Shown here piece after piece: positions 1 through 7,046 of a DNA stretch of 9,800 bases. The translations under genes and the position numbers were made by a program. This stretch comes from a bacterium. GTDB taxonomy: Bacteria > Spirochaetota > Spirochaetia > Treponematales > Rectinemataceae. The notes under the pieces were generated by a model that had not been told where the DNA came from, made no database searches, and saw only the letters and a list, made by a program, of their open reading frames with translations. Position 1 is the stretch's first letter. Each line of letters begins with the position of its first letter. The stretch covers positions 1 through 9,800 of the forward strand of contig JAKALZ010000024.1 in the NCBI GenBank assembly GCA_021813065.1, read 5' to 3'.

Positions 1-61
1 ATTGGCTTTGCATTTGCTCCGTTTTCGTTGAAATCGTGCGCAAATGCCGCACTACAAAGTT

Positions 62-95
62 ATTCTTTCAAAACTCGTCCGACTTTTGAAAGAAT
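62..95 (+). terminator. AT-rich stem-loop, possible terminator of an upstream plus-strand gene
   Basis: A perfect 12-bp inverted repeat (ATTCTTTCAAAA at 62-73, TTTTGAAAGAAT at 84-95) encloses a 10-nt loop. On the plus strand it is followed by CTCTATATTTTT, a U-rich tract interrupted by two A's and a C; the minus-strand continuation has no T run. This favours a plus-strand intrinsic terminator for a gene ending before the window. The stem is poor in GC, so it could instead be a protein-binding palindrome. No convincing coding sequence is visible in 1-142: the reading frame open from base 1 to a TGA at 118-120 has no recognisable protein character and runs through the stem-loop. Confidence 0.45.
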
Positions 96-142
96 CTCTA
101 TATTTTTGATACTACCATGAACGGCTCATGCGCGCCATGCGT

Positions 143-176
143 AAAATAAAAAAAGCTGCCCTTCACAAGAGCAGCT
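143..176 (-). terminator. Rho-independent terminator of tRNA-Glu
   Basis: Read on the minus strand, AGCTGCTCTT-GTG-AAGGGCAGCT forms a 10-bp stem (one T·G wobble) with a 3-nt loop at 176-154. It is followed at once by a T-rich tract (TTTTTT, A, TTTT) down to 143. It begins two bases after the tRNA 3' end, so it is the natural end of the tRNA transcript. On the plus strand no T run follows the stem, so it acts in one direction only. Confidence 0.92.
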
Positions 177-178
177 CC

Positions 179-250
179 TATCCCCAAGGGGAATCGAACC
201 CCTGTTGGCGGGTTGAAAACCCGCTGTCCTAACCGCTAGACGATGGGGAC
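179..250 (-). tRNA. tRNA-Glu (anticodon UUC)
   Basis: The minus strand folds into a complete 72-nt cloverleaf. The acceptor arm is GTCCCCA/TGGGGAT, the D stem GTCT/GGAC with loop AGCGGTTA, the anticodon stem GCGGG/CCCGC with loop TTTTCAA (anticodon TTC), the variable loop CAAC and the T stem AGGGG/CCCCT with loop TTCGATT. The body closely matches the standard bacterial tRNA-Glu, including the GTCT D stem and AGGGG T stem. The 3' CCA is not encoded and must be added by a nucleotidyltransferase. The first acceptor pair is a G1·U72 wobble rather than G1-C72, and the discriminator base is A. The gene lies 105 bp after the stop codon of the RelA-TPR gene on the same strand, but has its own promoter and terminator. 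Confidence 0.97.
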
Positions 251-304
251 CTTGATTGGTGTCCATGAGAAAATCTCTGCGATTTTCCGTAGCAGACGGC
301 AGTG

Positions 305-333
305 AACGTATCAGAATTTAATCGAGCTGTCAA
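305..333 (-). promoter_or_regulatory. Sigma70-type promoter of tRNA-Glu
   Basis: The minus strand carries a consensus -35 TTGACA (333-328), a 17-bp spacer and a -10-like TACGTT (310-305), preceded by TG to give an extended -10 arrangement. Transcription would start near 298, about 50 nt before the mature tRNA 5' end, leaving a leader for RNase P removal. The -35 begins 22 bp after the stop codon of the preceding gene, so the tRNA can be transcribed independently while still receiving read-through from the operon. Confidence 0.65.
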
Positions 334-355
334 TATATTCCAGAATTTCGAGCAG

Positions 356-1687
356 CTAAATCTCTTCTTTGGCGATGTGCTCCGAGATTTTCTTTTGAAG
401 TTCGAGCGCGAGCTTGTTGTCGGGCTTGATGCGGAGCGCGATTTCGCAGTCCGTATGGGCCTGGACGTAATCTCCAAGCTGCCACCAGCACAGCGCTCTC
501 CTATAACGCGAAAAGAAGTGGTAGGGATGAATCTCAAGAGCCTTCGTAAAATCATCTATCGCTTGTCTGAGCTCTTCTTGAATGCTCTTAACGACTCCTC
601 GGTAATACAGCGCTTTGTAGCATTCAGGGTCGAGCACCAGACAGCTTGTAAAGTCCGCCAATGCGCTCGCGTATTTCGATTGGGCAAAATAGGCCATTCC
701 TCGGTGCTTATAGACAACCGCGGATATGGTCGATTCCGGTTTTCTTGAGAGTATTTCTGAATAGATCGATATCGCGTTTTCAAAATCGGAGCCGTTGTGC
801 GCATCGAGTGCGGAAAGCAGAAGGGTGTCGATATCGAGATTGGACCACTTATTCTGGACAGCGTCAGAGGGCTGAGTGCCCGACGCTTTTGTCGAGCCAT
901 GTTTCGATCGTACCGGCAATGGCAGGCTGTCCTCGAGCTCCCCGGATATGCCGAACGCGATCGAGCTCGCCTGTTCAATCTTTCCGTAGAAGGCTTCGCG
1001 CCTCTTCTTGAGCGCGTCGTTCAATTTTTTCTGATAGTCGAGGATTTCTTGAAAAATGATGTCCGAGAGCGTGAGTGTCGCGTTGAGCGCGGCGAGCTTT
1101 CGTTTAAGAGGCTCGTCGAACGGCGTGAATTCCGCTTTGTACACGAGCTCATGCTCCACTTCCGCCCAGGCTTCTTGAAGTATGGTTCTGAGCTGAATCT
1201 CGATGACATTGCGCTCAAGCCCCTCGCAGAGCGGCAATATCTCCTCGGGTATGCTGATCAGCACATGAATCGACTCGTATCCAAATTCTTTAAACGAGCG
1301 ATCCTGGCCTTTGCGTTCAATTTCAATCACTTCGTAGTGCCGCGATATCAAGGATTCGACTTCGTCGAGATCTCTCAAGAATGGACAGATGATTCGCATG
1401 GCGAGCACATCGTTCACAGGGAGCGGTTGTGCGTGAGCATCCCACGCGTTCTTTAATAGTTTAATCTTTTTCGCGAAAAACGACTCAAAATCTTTCACAC
1501 GGCTCTTGAAGGTAGGATGAATGCCTTCGCGCTGGAGCAATTTTGAGATTTCTCGAAGCACCTTGATCAAGGCTTCTTCATAATTCACTCTGTTTTTTGA
1601 ATACAGCTCCGCAAGCAGCGCTTTATCAGGTATGCTCTCGATGTCGCTCATAAAACTAAAGGTAGCATGTTTGTTTGAAATTGACAA
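356..1687 (-). CDS. RelA/SpoT-domain (p)ppGpp synthetase-like protein with C-terminal TPR repeats
   Basis: This is a likely alarmone synthetase, transferring pyrophosphate from ATP to GDP/GTP to make (p)ppGpp, fused to a protein-binding module. Numbering from the TTG start at 1687 gives about 443 aa. The synthetase domain (about 25-220) shows the substrate-binding KSRVKDFESFFAKK segment (61-74), NDVLAMRI (92-99) with the metal-binding Asp and following Arg, FGYESIH (135-141), EIQLRT (163-168) with the catalytic Glu, and EHELVYK (178-184). There is no HD hydrolase domain, and no TGS or ACT domain. A polar linker (about 245-280) leads to about four TPR units (285-430). The start is uncertain. 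TTG at 1687 has a GAGGAG Shine-Dalgarno 5 nt upstream; ATG at 1651 lacks one; the longest frame opens at TTG 1702. It is the third gene of the amidase-GerMN operon. Toxic small alarmone synthetases use a similar fold, but no antitoxin is visible. The domain call is firm; activity is inferred. Confidence 0.88.
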   Translation of the reverse strand: MSISNKHATFSFMSDIESIPDKALLAELYSKNRVNYEEALIKVLREISKLLQREGIHPTFKSRVKDFESFFAKKIKLLKNAWDAHAQPLPVNDVLAMRIICPFLRDLDEVESLISRHYEVIEIERKGQDRSFKEFGYESIHVLISIPEEILPLCEGLERNVIEIQLRTILQEAWAEVEHELVYKAEFTPFDEPLKRKLAALNATLTLSDIIFQEILDYQKKLNDALKKRREAFYGKIEQASSIAFGISGELEDSLPLPVRSKHGSTKASGTQPSDAVQNKWSNLDIDTLLLSALDAHNGSDFENAISIYSEILSRKPESTISAVVYKHRGMAYFAQSKYASALADFTSCLVLDPECYKALYYRGVVKSIQEELRQAIDDFTKALEIHPYHFFSRYRRALCWWQLGDYVQAHTDCEIALRIKPDNKLALELQKKISEHIAKEEI

Positions 1688-1731
1688 ACAAACTCCTCGC
1701 AAGTTTGAGAATTGATTCGGCAGCGCAGCTT

Positions 1732-2184
1732 TTAGCGAGAGGGTATGCTATTGATATAGAGATAGACGCGGTAGCTGCCAGGAATGGTGGCTCGGAGACT
1801 CTCGTCGATCGCACGTTTAAACGCCGAATATTCAGGTGAGAAACTCGCGATATCTTCTGAGGAGAAGTCCAAGAAGATCGCGTTGTTACCTGAAACTACA
1901 CGCTCGAGCACGATATCGGAGTGCACTATGGGTTGCATATTTCTCGATATGGGTCCGAGAAGAAGTTCATGCACGACTTCGGTCGCTTTTTCTTCCAGAG
2001 AACCGATTGGAGCGATGGCGCGACGCTCGACCGCGAGCGTCTGGCTGTCTCGCTTGGGGAAATACAGCTTCATGCCACTATACTGAAGCCCTGGCCGGCT
2101 CAAAAGGACAAACGCGATACCCGCGATGATGAGGGCCGCTATGATATAGCGCTCTCTATGTTTCTGATTCTTCGTGTCACCCAT
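1732..2184 (-). CDS. Membrane-anchored GerMN-domain protein
   Basis: A protein of about 150 aa with a short charged N-terminus, one hydrophobic segment (about residues 13-30, YIIAALIIAGIAFVLLS) that acts as a membrane anchor or uncleaved signal, and an extracytoplasmic GerMN domain. The domain shows a LYFPKRD strand, a VVHELLLGP segment and an IFLDFSSE motif, all typical of GerM/YlxF-like proteins. GerMN proteins are linked to the cell envelope and peptidoglycan, but their biochemical activity is unknown. ATG at 2184 is preferred; it lies one base after the amidase stop codon (TAG-C-ATG), so translation is probably coupled. An in-frame TTG at 2196 would overlap the amidase by 11 bp. The pairing with an amidase supports a role in wall remodelling. 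This is not evidence of sporulation. Confidence 0.82.
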   Translation of the reverse strand: MGDTKNQKHRERYIIAALIIAGIAFVLLSRPGLQYSGMKLYFPKRDSQTLAVERRAIAPIGSLEEKATEVVHELLLGPISRNMQPIVHSDIVLERVVSGNNAIFLDFSSEDIASFSPEYSAFKRAIDESLRATIPGSYRVYLYINSIPSR

Positions 2185-2185
2185 G

Positions 2186-3238
2186 CTATTGCTCAAAGTG
2201 CTCTATGAAATCACAGACTCCATTGTATATGGCATCGGCTATTCGTCTCAAGTAAGGAGATTGCGTGAGGAGCTGGGCCTCCTCCTTATTGGTCACAAAG
2301 CCAACTTCGATTAATATTGAGGGCATCTTTGCGTTTCTCACGACAAACCACTCTTCCGCGCGTATGCCTCGCTCCGGACTCTTGTCGCCGATCATGGTTC
2401 CCAAACGCTGATACACTTTTTGCGCGAGAATGACGCTCTCGGTGGTGAACTCCTCTTCCAGCATCGTGTTGATGATAGGCGCGATGTCATGGCCCTTTTC
2501 CTCTGCTGTCTTTTCGTCCACGACAGTTCTGCGATAGTTGGGATTCAGGTACCATACTTCATATCCGCGCGTATTCTTGTTGAATGAGGCGTTCGAGTGA
2601 ATGGAAATATATATGACGGCGTCAGTCGCTCCGAGTTTTATGTTGTTCGCCATGTCGACGCGGTCTTCGAGGCTTGGGTAGGTGTCGCCCGTGCGCGTCA
2701 GCAAAATAGTCCTCTCGGGATAACGGATACGCAGCAAGTCAGTGAGACGGTGGGCGATGGCGAGATTTACATCCTTCTCTTGCAGCTTGAAACCTTCAAA
2801 TTCACCAATGGCCCCCGGATCCTTGCCGCCATGCCCAGGATCAATCACAATCGCCTTCACGGAATATTTCGTCGAGAGATTCGTTTTCGGCGCATAAAAA
2901 TCCTTGAGCGTGTCGGCAAATTCCTTTTTTACGAGCACAGTCTCCTGCCCTTCGTACGGCGCAGGCACGCTCTTGACGATGTTCCAATCGAGAAGGACAT
3001 AGGGGATATCAGCGCCAAATCGAGCGCTCTGGCCATTTTTGGTAAAGGTGCCGATGCGCGTGAGTGGATCATACTCAAGGGAGGCTCCCAACAAAGTGGC
3101 GAGCGAGGTGGCGCTGACATCCGCCGCCTTCTTTTCATCGGCCGCGTAGATCACATGTGGGGACATGAGTGTCAGCGTGAGCATCAGCATGAGGAAAAAC
3201 AACCGCTGCCGCAAAAATCTCACAAGAATAGCAGACAT
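2186..3238 (-). CDS. N-acetylmuramoyl-L-alanine amidase (Amidase_3), secreted
   Basis: This protein cleaves the amide bond between MurNAc and L-Ala in peptidoglycan, outside the cytoplasmic membrane. The 350-aa product starts with a signal peptide: basic residues, then a Leu/Met-rich core about 13-26, with probable cleavage after YAA at 31-33. Residues about 38-115 form a small domain resembling the copper-amine-oxidase N-like fold often seen in wall hydrolases. The catalytic Amidase_3 domain (about 127-347) has all zinc ligands, H136 in VIDPGHGGKDPGA, E154 in LQEKDVNL and H214 in SIHSNA, plus the catalytic E311 in ILIEVGFV. ATG at 3238 follows an AAGGAA ribosome site. It is the first gene of the minus-strand operon and shares its intergenic region with divergent nrdJ. 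Likely roles are daughter-cell separation or wall turnover; AmiC-like naming would be a guess. Confidence 0.95.
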   Translation of the reverse strand: MSAILVRFLRQRLFFLMLMLTLTLMSPHVIYAADEKKAADVSATSLATLLGASLEYDPLTRIGTFTKNGQSARFGADIPYVLLDWNIVKSVPAPYEGQETVLVKKEFADTLKDFYAPKTNLSTKYSVKAIVIDPGHGGKDPGAIGEFEGFKLQEKDVNLAIAHRLTDLLRIRYPERTILLTRTGDTYPSLEDRVDMANNIKLGATDAVIYISIHSNASFNKNTRGYEVWYLNPNYRRTVVDEKTAEEKGHDIAPIINTMLEEEFTTESVILAQKVYQRLGTMIGDKSPERGIRAEEWFVVRNAKMPSILIEVGFVTNKEEAQLLTQSPYLRRIADAIYNGVCDFIEHFEQ

Positions 3239-3247
3239 CTATTCCTT

Positions 3248-3278
3248 TTGGGATTCCTAATGGAATCTTTTGTCCCAA
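3248..3278 (-). repeat. Hairpin in the amidase 5' leader
   Basis: A perfect inverted repeat GATTCC-ATTA-GGAATC (minus strand 3267-3252) is flanked by outer complementary TTGG (3278-3275) and CCAA (3251-3248), with a 7-nt bulge on one side. It ends directly against the amidase Shine-Dalgarno (AAGGAA at 3247-3242), so an RNA hairpin here could affect ribosome access. The position is seen in the sequence; any function is inferred. Confidence 0.4.
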
Positions 3279-3306
3279 CAATAGCAAGGATTCAGAAAGC
3301 TGTCAC
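3278..3306 (-). promoter_or_regulatory. Sigma70-type promoter of the amidase operon
   Basis: On the minus strand GTGACA (3306-3301, five of six to consensus) and TATTGT (3283-3278, four of six) are separated by exactly 17 bp. Predicted transcription starts near 3271, giving a leader of about 33 nt that contains the hairpin and ribosome site. No better pair was seen upstream of the gene. Confidence 0.6.
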
Positions 3307-3345
3307 CCCGAGGCTTGGCTTTTTCATATTTTGCTCAATTAGGCC

Positions 3346-3427
3346 TTGCGCCCTTCTCGAAGATGCGCTATATAAGTCTACGAAGACTACCACTATATAT
3401 TGTATTGTTGCGTGCAAGCACTAATAT
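3346..3427 (+). promoter_or_regulatory. Candidate nrdJ promoter region
   Basis: Two -35/-10 pairs are possible. One is TTGCGC (3346-3351) with TATATA (3369-3374) and a 17-bp spacer, which would place the NrdR-like boxes just after the start of transcription. The other is TTGTAT (3400-3405) with TAATAT (3422-3427) and a 16-bp spacer, which would place both promoter elements inside the boxes. Both have weak -35 elements, and the sequence alone does not decide between them. Confidence 0.35.
3390..3405 (+). promoter_or_regulatory. NrdR box 1 (distal)
   Basis: CCACTATATATTGTAT matches the established NrdR-box consensus acaCwAtATaTwGtgt at 14 of 16 positions, including the central CTATATATTG. It lies 55 bp before the nrdJ start codon. 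NrdR is the ATP/dATP-sensing zinc-ribbon repressor of ribonucleotide reductase genes. The nrdR gene itself is not in this window. Confidence 0.78.
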
Positions 3428-3436
3428 AGATAGTGT
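3421..3436 (+). promoter_or_regulatory. NrdR box 2 (proximal)
   Basis: CTAATATAGATAGTGT matches the NrdR-box consensus at 12 of 16 positions, with an intact right half (AGTGT). It starts exactly 31 bp after box 1, three helical turns, the spacing known for cooperative NrdR binding. The left half is degenerate, which is common in one box of a pair. It ends 14 bp before the nrdJ ribosome site. Confidence 0.7.
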
Positions 3437-3460
3437 CGATGATGATTTTGGGAGGATTGC

Positions 3461-6400
3461 ATGAATGTAAAGCGATTATTTACAAGGTCAGGGAATGGCC
3501 CCTATGAAGGTATAACCTGGGAAAAACGCACGAGTGAAATTCGGAACCCCAATGGCACTGCGGTGTTTTCGATGGACTCTGTCATTGTTCCCTCATTTTG
3601 GAGCCCCATCGCAAGCGATATTCTTGCTCAGAAATATTATAGAAAAGCAGGTGTTCCCAACGACAGGGCCCACGATTGGTTGAAATACGTTCCGGCCTCG
3701 CAGTCCGCGCTCGCGGACGCGTATCCGGAAGATGGATCTGAACACGACGCGCGCCAGGTTTTTCACCGCCTTGCGTACACGTGGTTGCTCTGGGGGAAAG
3801 ACGCTGGCTATTTTGATTCTGAGGAAGATGAAAAGGCATTCTACGATGAGCTCTGCTACATGCTCGCGCATCAAATCGCCGCGCCAAACAGTCCACAATG
3901 GTTCAACACTGGACTCTTCGCGGTGTATGGCATTGAAGGGCCAGCCCAGGGACACTATTTTGTCGATCCGCACACCAACGAAATCGTAAAATCCGAATCC
4001 GCCTACCAACGGCCTCAACCCCACGCGTGCTTCATTCTCGATGTGAACGATGATCTCGTCAACGAAGGCGGGATCATGGACCTCGTGACAAGGGAAGCGA
4101 GGCTCTTTAAGTATGGTTCTGGCACGGGGTCGAATTTCTCCAGGCTGAGAGGCGCGAACGAACGACTCTCGGGTGGCGGAGTATCATCGGGGCTGCTCTC
4201 GTTTTTAAAAATCGCCGACCGATCTGCCGGCGCGATCAAGTCTGGTGGCACCACCAGACGCGCCGCTAAGATGGTGATTCTCGACGCTGATCATCCCGAC
4301 ATCACGGAATTCGTTCGCTGGAAGACAGAAGAAGAGTACAAAGTCGCTTGTCTCGCGGCCGGAAGCGGATTATTGAATCACTACGCTCAGGCTATGATCG
4401 CCGCCATAGATGAGGCGGGCAGCGATAGCGAACAGAGCTATCTTCTCAATCACAACGCGAAATTGAGGCAGATAGTAAAGCTCGCGCTCGATTCAGGCGT
4501 GCCTTCCTCGTGGATCCACCAGGTGCTTACCTATCACTCTCAGACCAAGAGAGCACCCCGTTTGCCACTTTATAATACAGCATGGGAATCGGAGGCTTAC
4601 AACACGGTATCTGGGCAATCCTCCAACAATTCGGTAAGGGTCAGCAACGATTTTATGCAGGCAGTCATCGACGACCTCGACTGGGAGTTGATCGGCAGAA
4701 CGACACAAAAACCGTTCAAGAAGACTCAAGCTCGAGAGCTCTGGAACGAAATTGCTGAATCCGCGTGGCTCTGCGCCGATCCCGGTCTCCAATTCCACTC
4801 CACCGTGAATGAGTGGCACACCTGTCCCGCGGACGGAGAAATACGAGGCTCAAACCCTTGCTCCGAGTACATGTTCCTCGACGATACCGCCTGTAACCTC
4901 GCGTCACTCAACCTTCTCTCATTCTACGACGAGCATAGCAGGAAATTTGATGAAGCCTCCTATCGGCACGCGATCCGCCTCTGGACGATGGTGCTCGAGA
5001 TCTCTGTCGTCATGGCTCAGTTCCCCTCGAAGGAAATCGCCAGGAGAAGCTATGATTACCGAACGCTCGGGCTGGGATACGCGAATGTAGGCAGCCTCCT
5101 CATGGTGATGGGCTTGCCCTACGATTCGGACAAGGGGCGCGCAGTGGCTGCTGCGCTCTCGGCCATCCTTTCGGGTGAAGCATACGCGCAGTCCGCGCGC
5201 ATGGCGAAAGAATTCGGCACCTTCGCGCGCTACGAAGCCAACAGCGAACACATGCTACGCGTGATACGCAATCATCGTCGCGCGGCCTACAATGCCAGCG
5301 CCGAAGAGTATGAGGCGCTGACAGTCCTCCCCTTCGGCCTCGACCCCCTCCTCTGCCCGGAGAACCTCGCCAATGCCGCGCGGGAATGTTGGGACGAAGC
5401 ACTCAATCTCGGAAATACATTCGGATTTAGAAACGCGCAGGTAAGCGCCATAGCCCCGACTGGCACCATTGGACTCCTCATGGACTGCGATACCACCGGG
5501 ATTGAGCCTGATTTCGCGCTCGTGAAGTTCAAGAAGCTCGCGGGTGGCGGCTACTTCAAGATCATCAACACCTCCGTTCCGCCCGCGCTCAAGGCGCTCG
5601 GCTACTCGGAAGCGCACATCGATGAAATCATCAAGTACGCGCTCGGGCGTGGCACGCTCGAGGGGGCCCCAGGTATCTCGAGGGCAGCGCTTCTCGAAAA
5701 GGGCCTGTCGAAGAAAGCGCTCCAGAGCGCTGAACATGCGCTCAAGAACGCAATCAGCCTTGAAAGCTGCTTCTCAAGCTATGTCATAGGAAAAGAGGCG
5801 CTCAATGCCCTCGATATTTCACAGGAAGAAGCGCAGTCGCCAGGTTTCAGCCTGCTCACGCGACTCGGTTTCAGCGAAAAAGAAATTGAGGCATCTGAAC
5901 TCTTCGCCTGCGGAACGATGGGTCTCGAAGGCAGCCCGCACTTGAGCGCGGACCATCTCGCGGTTTTCGACACGGCGACTCCTTCCGGGAAGAAAGGCAA
6001 ACGAAGCATCTCGTGGCAGGCTCACATCGCGATGATGGCAGCCGTGCAGCCCTTCATCACTGGCGCCATCTCCAAAACCATCAACATGCCGAACAACGTC
6101 AGCATCGACGACGTGAAGGGCGCGTATATGCTCGCGTGGAAATCGATGCTTAAATCTATCGCCCTTTACCGAGATGGATCCAAGCTTTCCCAGCCGCTCG
6201 CCGCGCTCGCGCCAGGATCCGACCTCATCGCGGATTCCATCGTCGCGCTTCAAACTGGAGCCGAGTCAGAACAGGAATCTGAAGAAGAAACGCACGACGA
6301 GCAAGAAAAGCGCCCGGTCACCGAAAAGTCCTCAGCATCAGCGTCAGAACCCGAACTCCCTGGTCTGCCCTCGGCGCCGCGCAGCGTTCGCCGCGCCCTA

Positions 6401-7027
6401 CCCAATCGCCGCAAGGGATACACGCAAAAAGCTAAGATAGGCGGCCACTCCATTTTCCTCAGAACCGGCGATTACGAGGATGGCACGCTCGGCGAAATTT
6501 TCCTCGACATGCACAAAGAGGGCGCGGCTTTCCGAAGCATACTCAATTCATTCGCCATCGCGGTATCGCTCGGTCTGCAGTATGGAGTTCCTCTCGAAGA
6601 GTACGTTGAGGCTTTCACTTTCACTCGATTTGAACCGAACGGCATGGTGAATGGCCACGACTACCTCAAAATGTCCACGAGCGTGCTAGATTACATCTTC
6701 CGAGATTTGGCCATCTCCTACCTTCAGCGCTACGATCTCGGACAAGTAAAACCAGAGGATCTTATTGCCACATCGATGCAAAACTTCTCTGATAAGGGTA
6801 CCGACGCATTCGAGAGTGGAAGACGGCAAAAACTCGCGAAGAAGGAAACCTCTGGGGCCGAGCGCAGACCCGCGCAGATCAGAGATCAGGCCGTGCAGGC
6901 GATACGGACCGCGCGGCAGAAGGGCTACGAGGGAGACCCCTGCCCTGTCTGCGGCAACCTCACACTTGTGAGGAACGGAACCTGTTTGAAGTGCGAAACC
7001 TGCGGATCGACCACAGGCTGCAGCTGA
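3461..7027 (+). CDS. nrdJ: Adenosylcobalamin-dependent (class II) ribonucleoside-diphosphate/triphosphate reductase
   Basis: This enzyme reduces ribonucleotides to deoxyribonucleotides using coenzyme B12 to make the thiyl radical, so it needs no oxygen and no small subunit. The 1188-aa product has the family's usual length and is not interrupted by an intein. The active-site set is present: C190 (in PHACFILD), radical cysteine C467 and E469 in NPCSE, and C478 (ACNLASLNL). The 11-residue C467-C478 spacing equals that of Lactobacillus leichmannii C408/C419. The phosphate loop PTGTI is at 666-670. An acidic Glu/Ser-rich linker (about 932-965) joins a C-terminal regulatory-type domain (about 985-1090, [14 protein letters not shown]). 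A cysteine cluster follows (C1161, C1164, C1175, C1178, C1181, C1187), ending TTGCS, which is the zinc-ribbon/redox-shuttle tail. ATG at 3461 has a strong GGGAGG site (3450-3455) 5 nt upstream. The NrdR-like boxes upstream suggest repression when dATP is plentiful. It converges on arcA. Confidence 0.97.
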   Translation: MNVKRLFTRSGNGPYEGITWEKRTSEIRNPNGTAVFSMDSVIVPSFWSPIASDILAQKYYRKAGVPNDRAHDWLKYVPASQSALADAYPEDGSEHDARQVFHRLAYTWLLWGKDAGYFDSEEDEKAFYDELCYMLAHQIAAPNSPQWFNTGLFAVYGIEGPAQGHYFVDPHTNEIVKSESAYQRPQPHACFILDVNDDLVNEGGIMDLVTREARLFKYGSGTGSNFSRLRGANERLSGGGVSSGLLSFLKIADRSAGAIKSGGTTRRAAKMVILDADHPDITEFVRWKTEEEYKVACLAAGSGLLNHYAQAMIAAIDEAGSDSEQSYLLNHNAKLRQIVKLALDSGVPSSWIHQVLTYHSQTKRAPRLPLYNTAWESEAYNTVSGQSSNNSVRVSNDFMQAVIDDLDWELIGRTTQKPFKKTQARELWNEIAESAWLCADPGLQFHSTVNEWHTCPADGEIRGSNPCSEYMFLDDTACNLASLNLLSFYDEHSRKFDEASYRHAIRLWTMVLEISVVMAQFPSKEIARRSYDYRTLGLGYANVGSLLMVMGLPYDSDKGRAVAAALSAILSGEAYAQSARMAKEFGTFARYEANSEHMLRVIRNHRRAAYNASAEEYEALTVLPFGLDPLLCPENLANAARECWDEALNLGNTFGFRNAQVSAIAPTGTIGLLMDCDTTGIEPDFALVKFKKLAGGGYFKIINTSVPPALKALGYSEAHIDEIIKYALGRGTLEGAPGISRAALLEKGLSKKALQSAEHALKNAISLESCFSSYVIGKEALNALDISQEEAQSPGFSLLTRLGFSEKEIEASELFACGTMGLEGSPHLSADHLAVFDTATPSGKKGKRSISWQAHIAMMAAVQPFITGAISKTINMPNNVSIDDVKGAYMLAWKSMLKSIALYRDGSKLSQPLAALAPGSDLIADSIVALQTGAESEQESEEETHDEQEKRPVTEKSSASASEPELPGLPSAPRSVRRALPNRRKGYTQKAKIGGHSIFLRTGDYEDGTLGEIFLDMHKEGAAFRSILNSFAIAVSLGLQYGVPLEEYVEAFTFTRFEPNGMVNGHDYLKMSTSVLDYIFRDLAISYLQRYDLGQVKPEDLIATSMQNFSDKGTDAFESGRRQKLAKKETSGAERRPAQIRDQAVQAIRTARQKGYEGDPCPVCGNLTLVRNGTCLKCETCGSTTGCS

Positions 7028-7032
7028 TCCGC
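7002..7032. repeat. Inverted repeat across the nrdJ stop codon
   Basis: GCGGATC (7002-7008) and GATCCGC (7026-7032) are perfect 7-bp arms with a 17-nt loop, spanning the last nrdJ codons and the TGA (7025-7027). No T run follows on either strand, so it is not a standard intrinsic terminator. It is the only obvious structure near the 19-bp gap between the convergent nrdJ and arcA stops and might slow polymerase or protect 3' ends. Confidence 0.35.
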
Positions 7033-7046
7033 TGACCGCGACGCAA

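Noticed and set aside
1..250. tRNA-Glu as an integration (att) site for a mobile element
   Set aside because: No second copy of the tRNA 3' end, integrase or recombinase gene is present in the window, and the tRNA is followed directly by its terminator.
797..1456. 219-codon plus-strand reading frame opposite the RelA-TPR gene
   Set aside because: It lies wholly inside a gene with clear domain motifs on the other strand, has no recognisable protein features, and arises from low stop frequency in the antisense frame. The 302-748 frame is rejected for the same reason.
1732..2184. GerMN domain as evidence for spore formation
   Set aside because: GerMN domains are widespread in non-sporulating bacteria, and no other sporulation or germination gene is in the window.
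2597..3424. 275-codon plus-strand reading frame opposite the amidase and through its promoter
   Set aside because: The amidase has a signal peptide and complete zinc site on the minus strand. The antisense frame shows no domain and runs across the divergent promoter region.
3239..3460. Possible cobalamin riboswitch before the B12-dependent nrdJ
   Set aside because: No GCCACTG-type B12-box core or plausible multi-stem aptamer could be found, and the space is largely used by the amidase promoter and NrdR boxes.
5255..5737. 160-codon minus-strand frame inside nrdJ (and similar ones at 5819-6253 and 3593-4024)
   Set aside because: nrdJ is continuous and motif-rich through these positions. The antisense frames are charged, low-complexity shadows.
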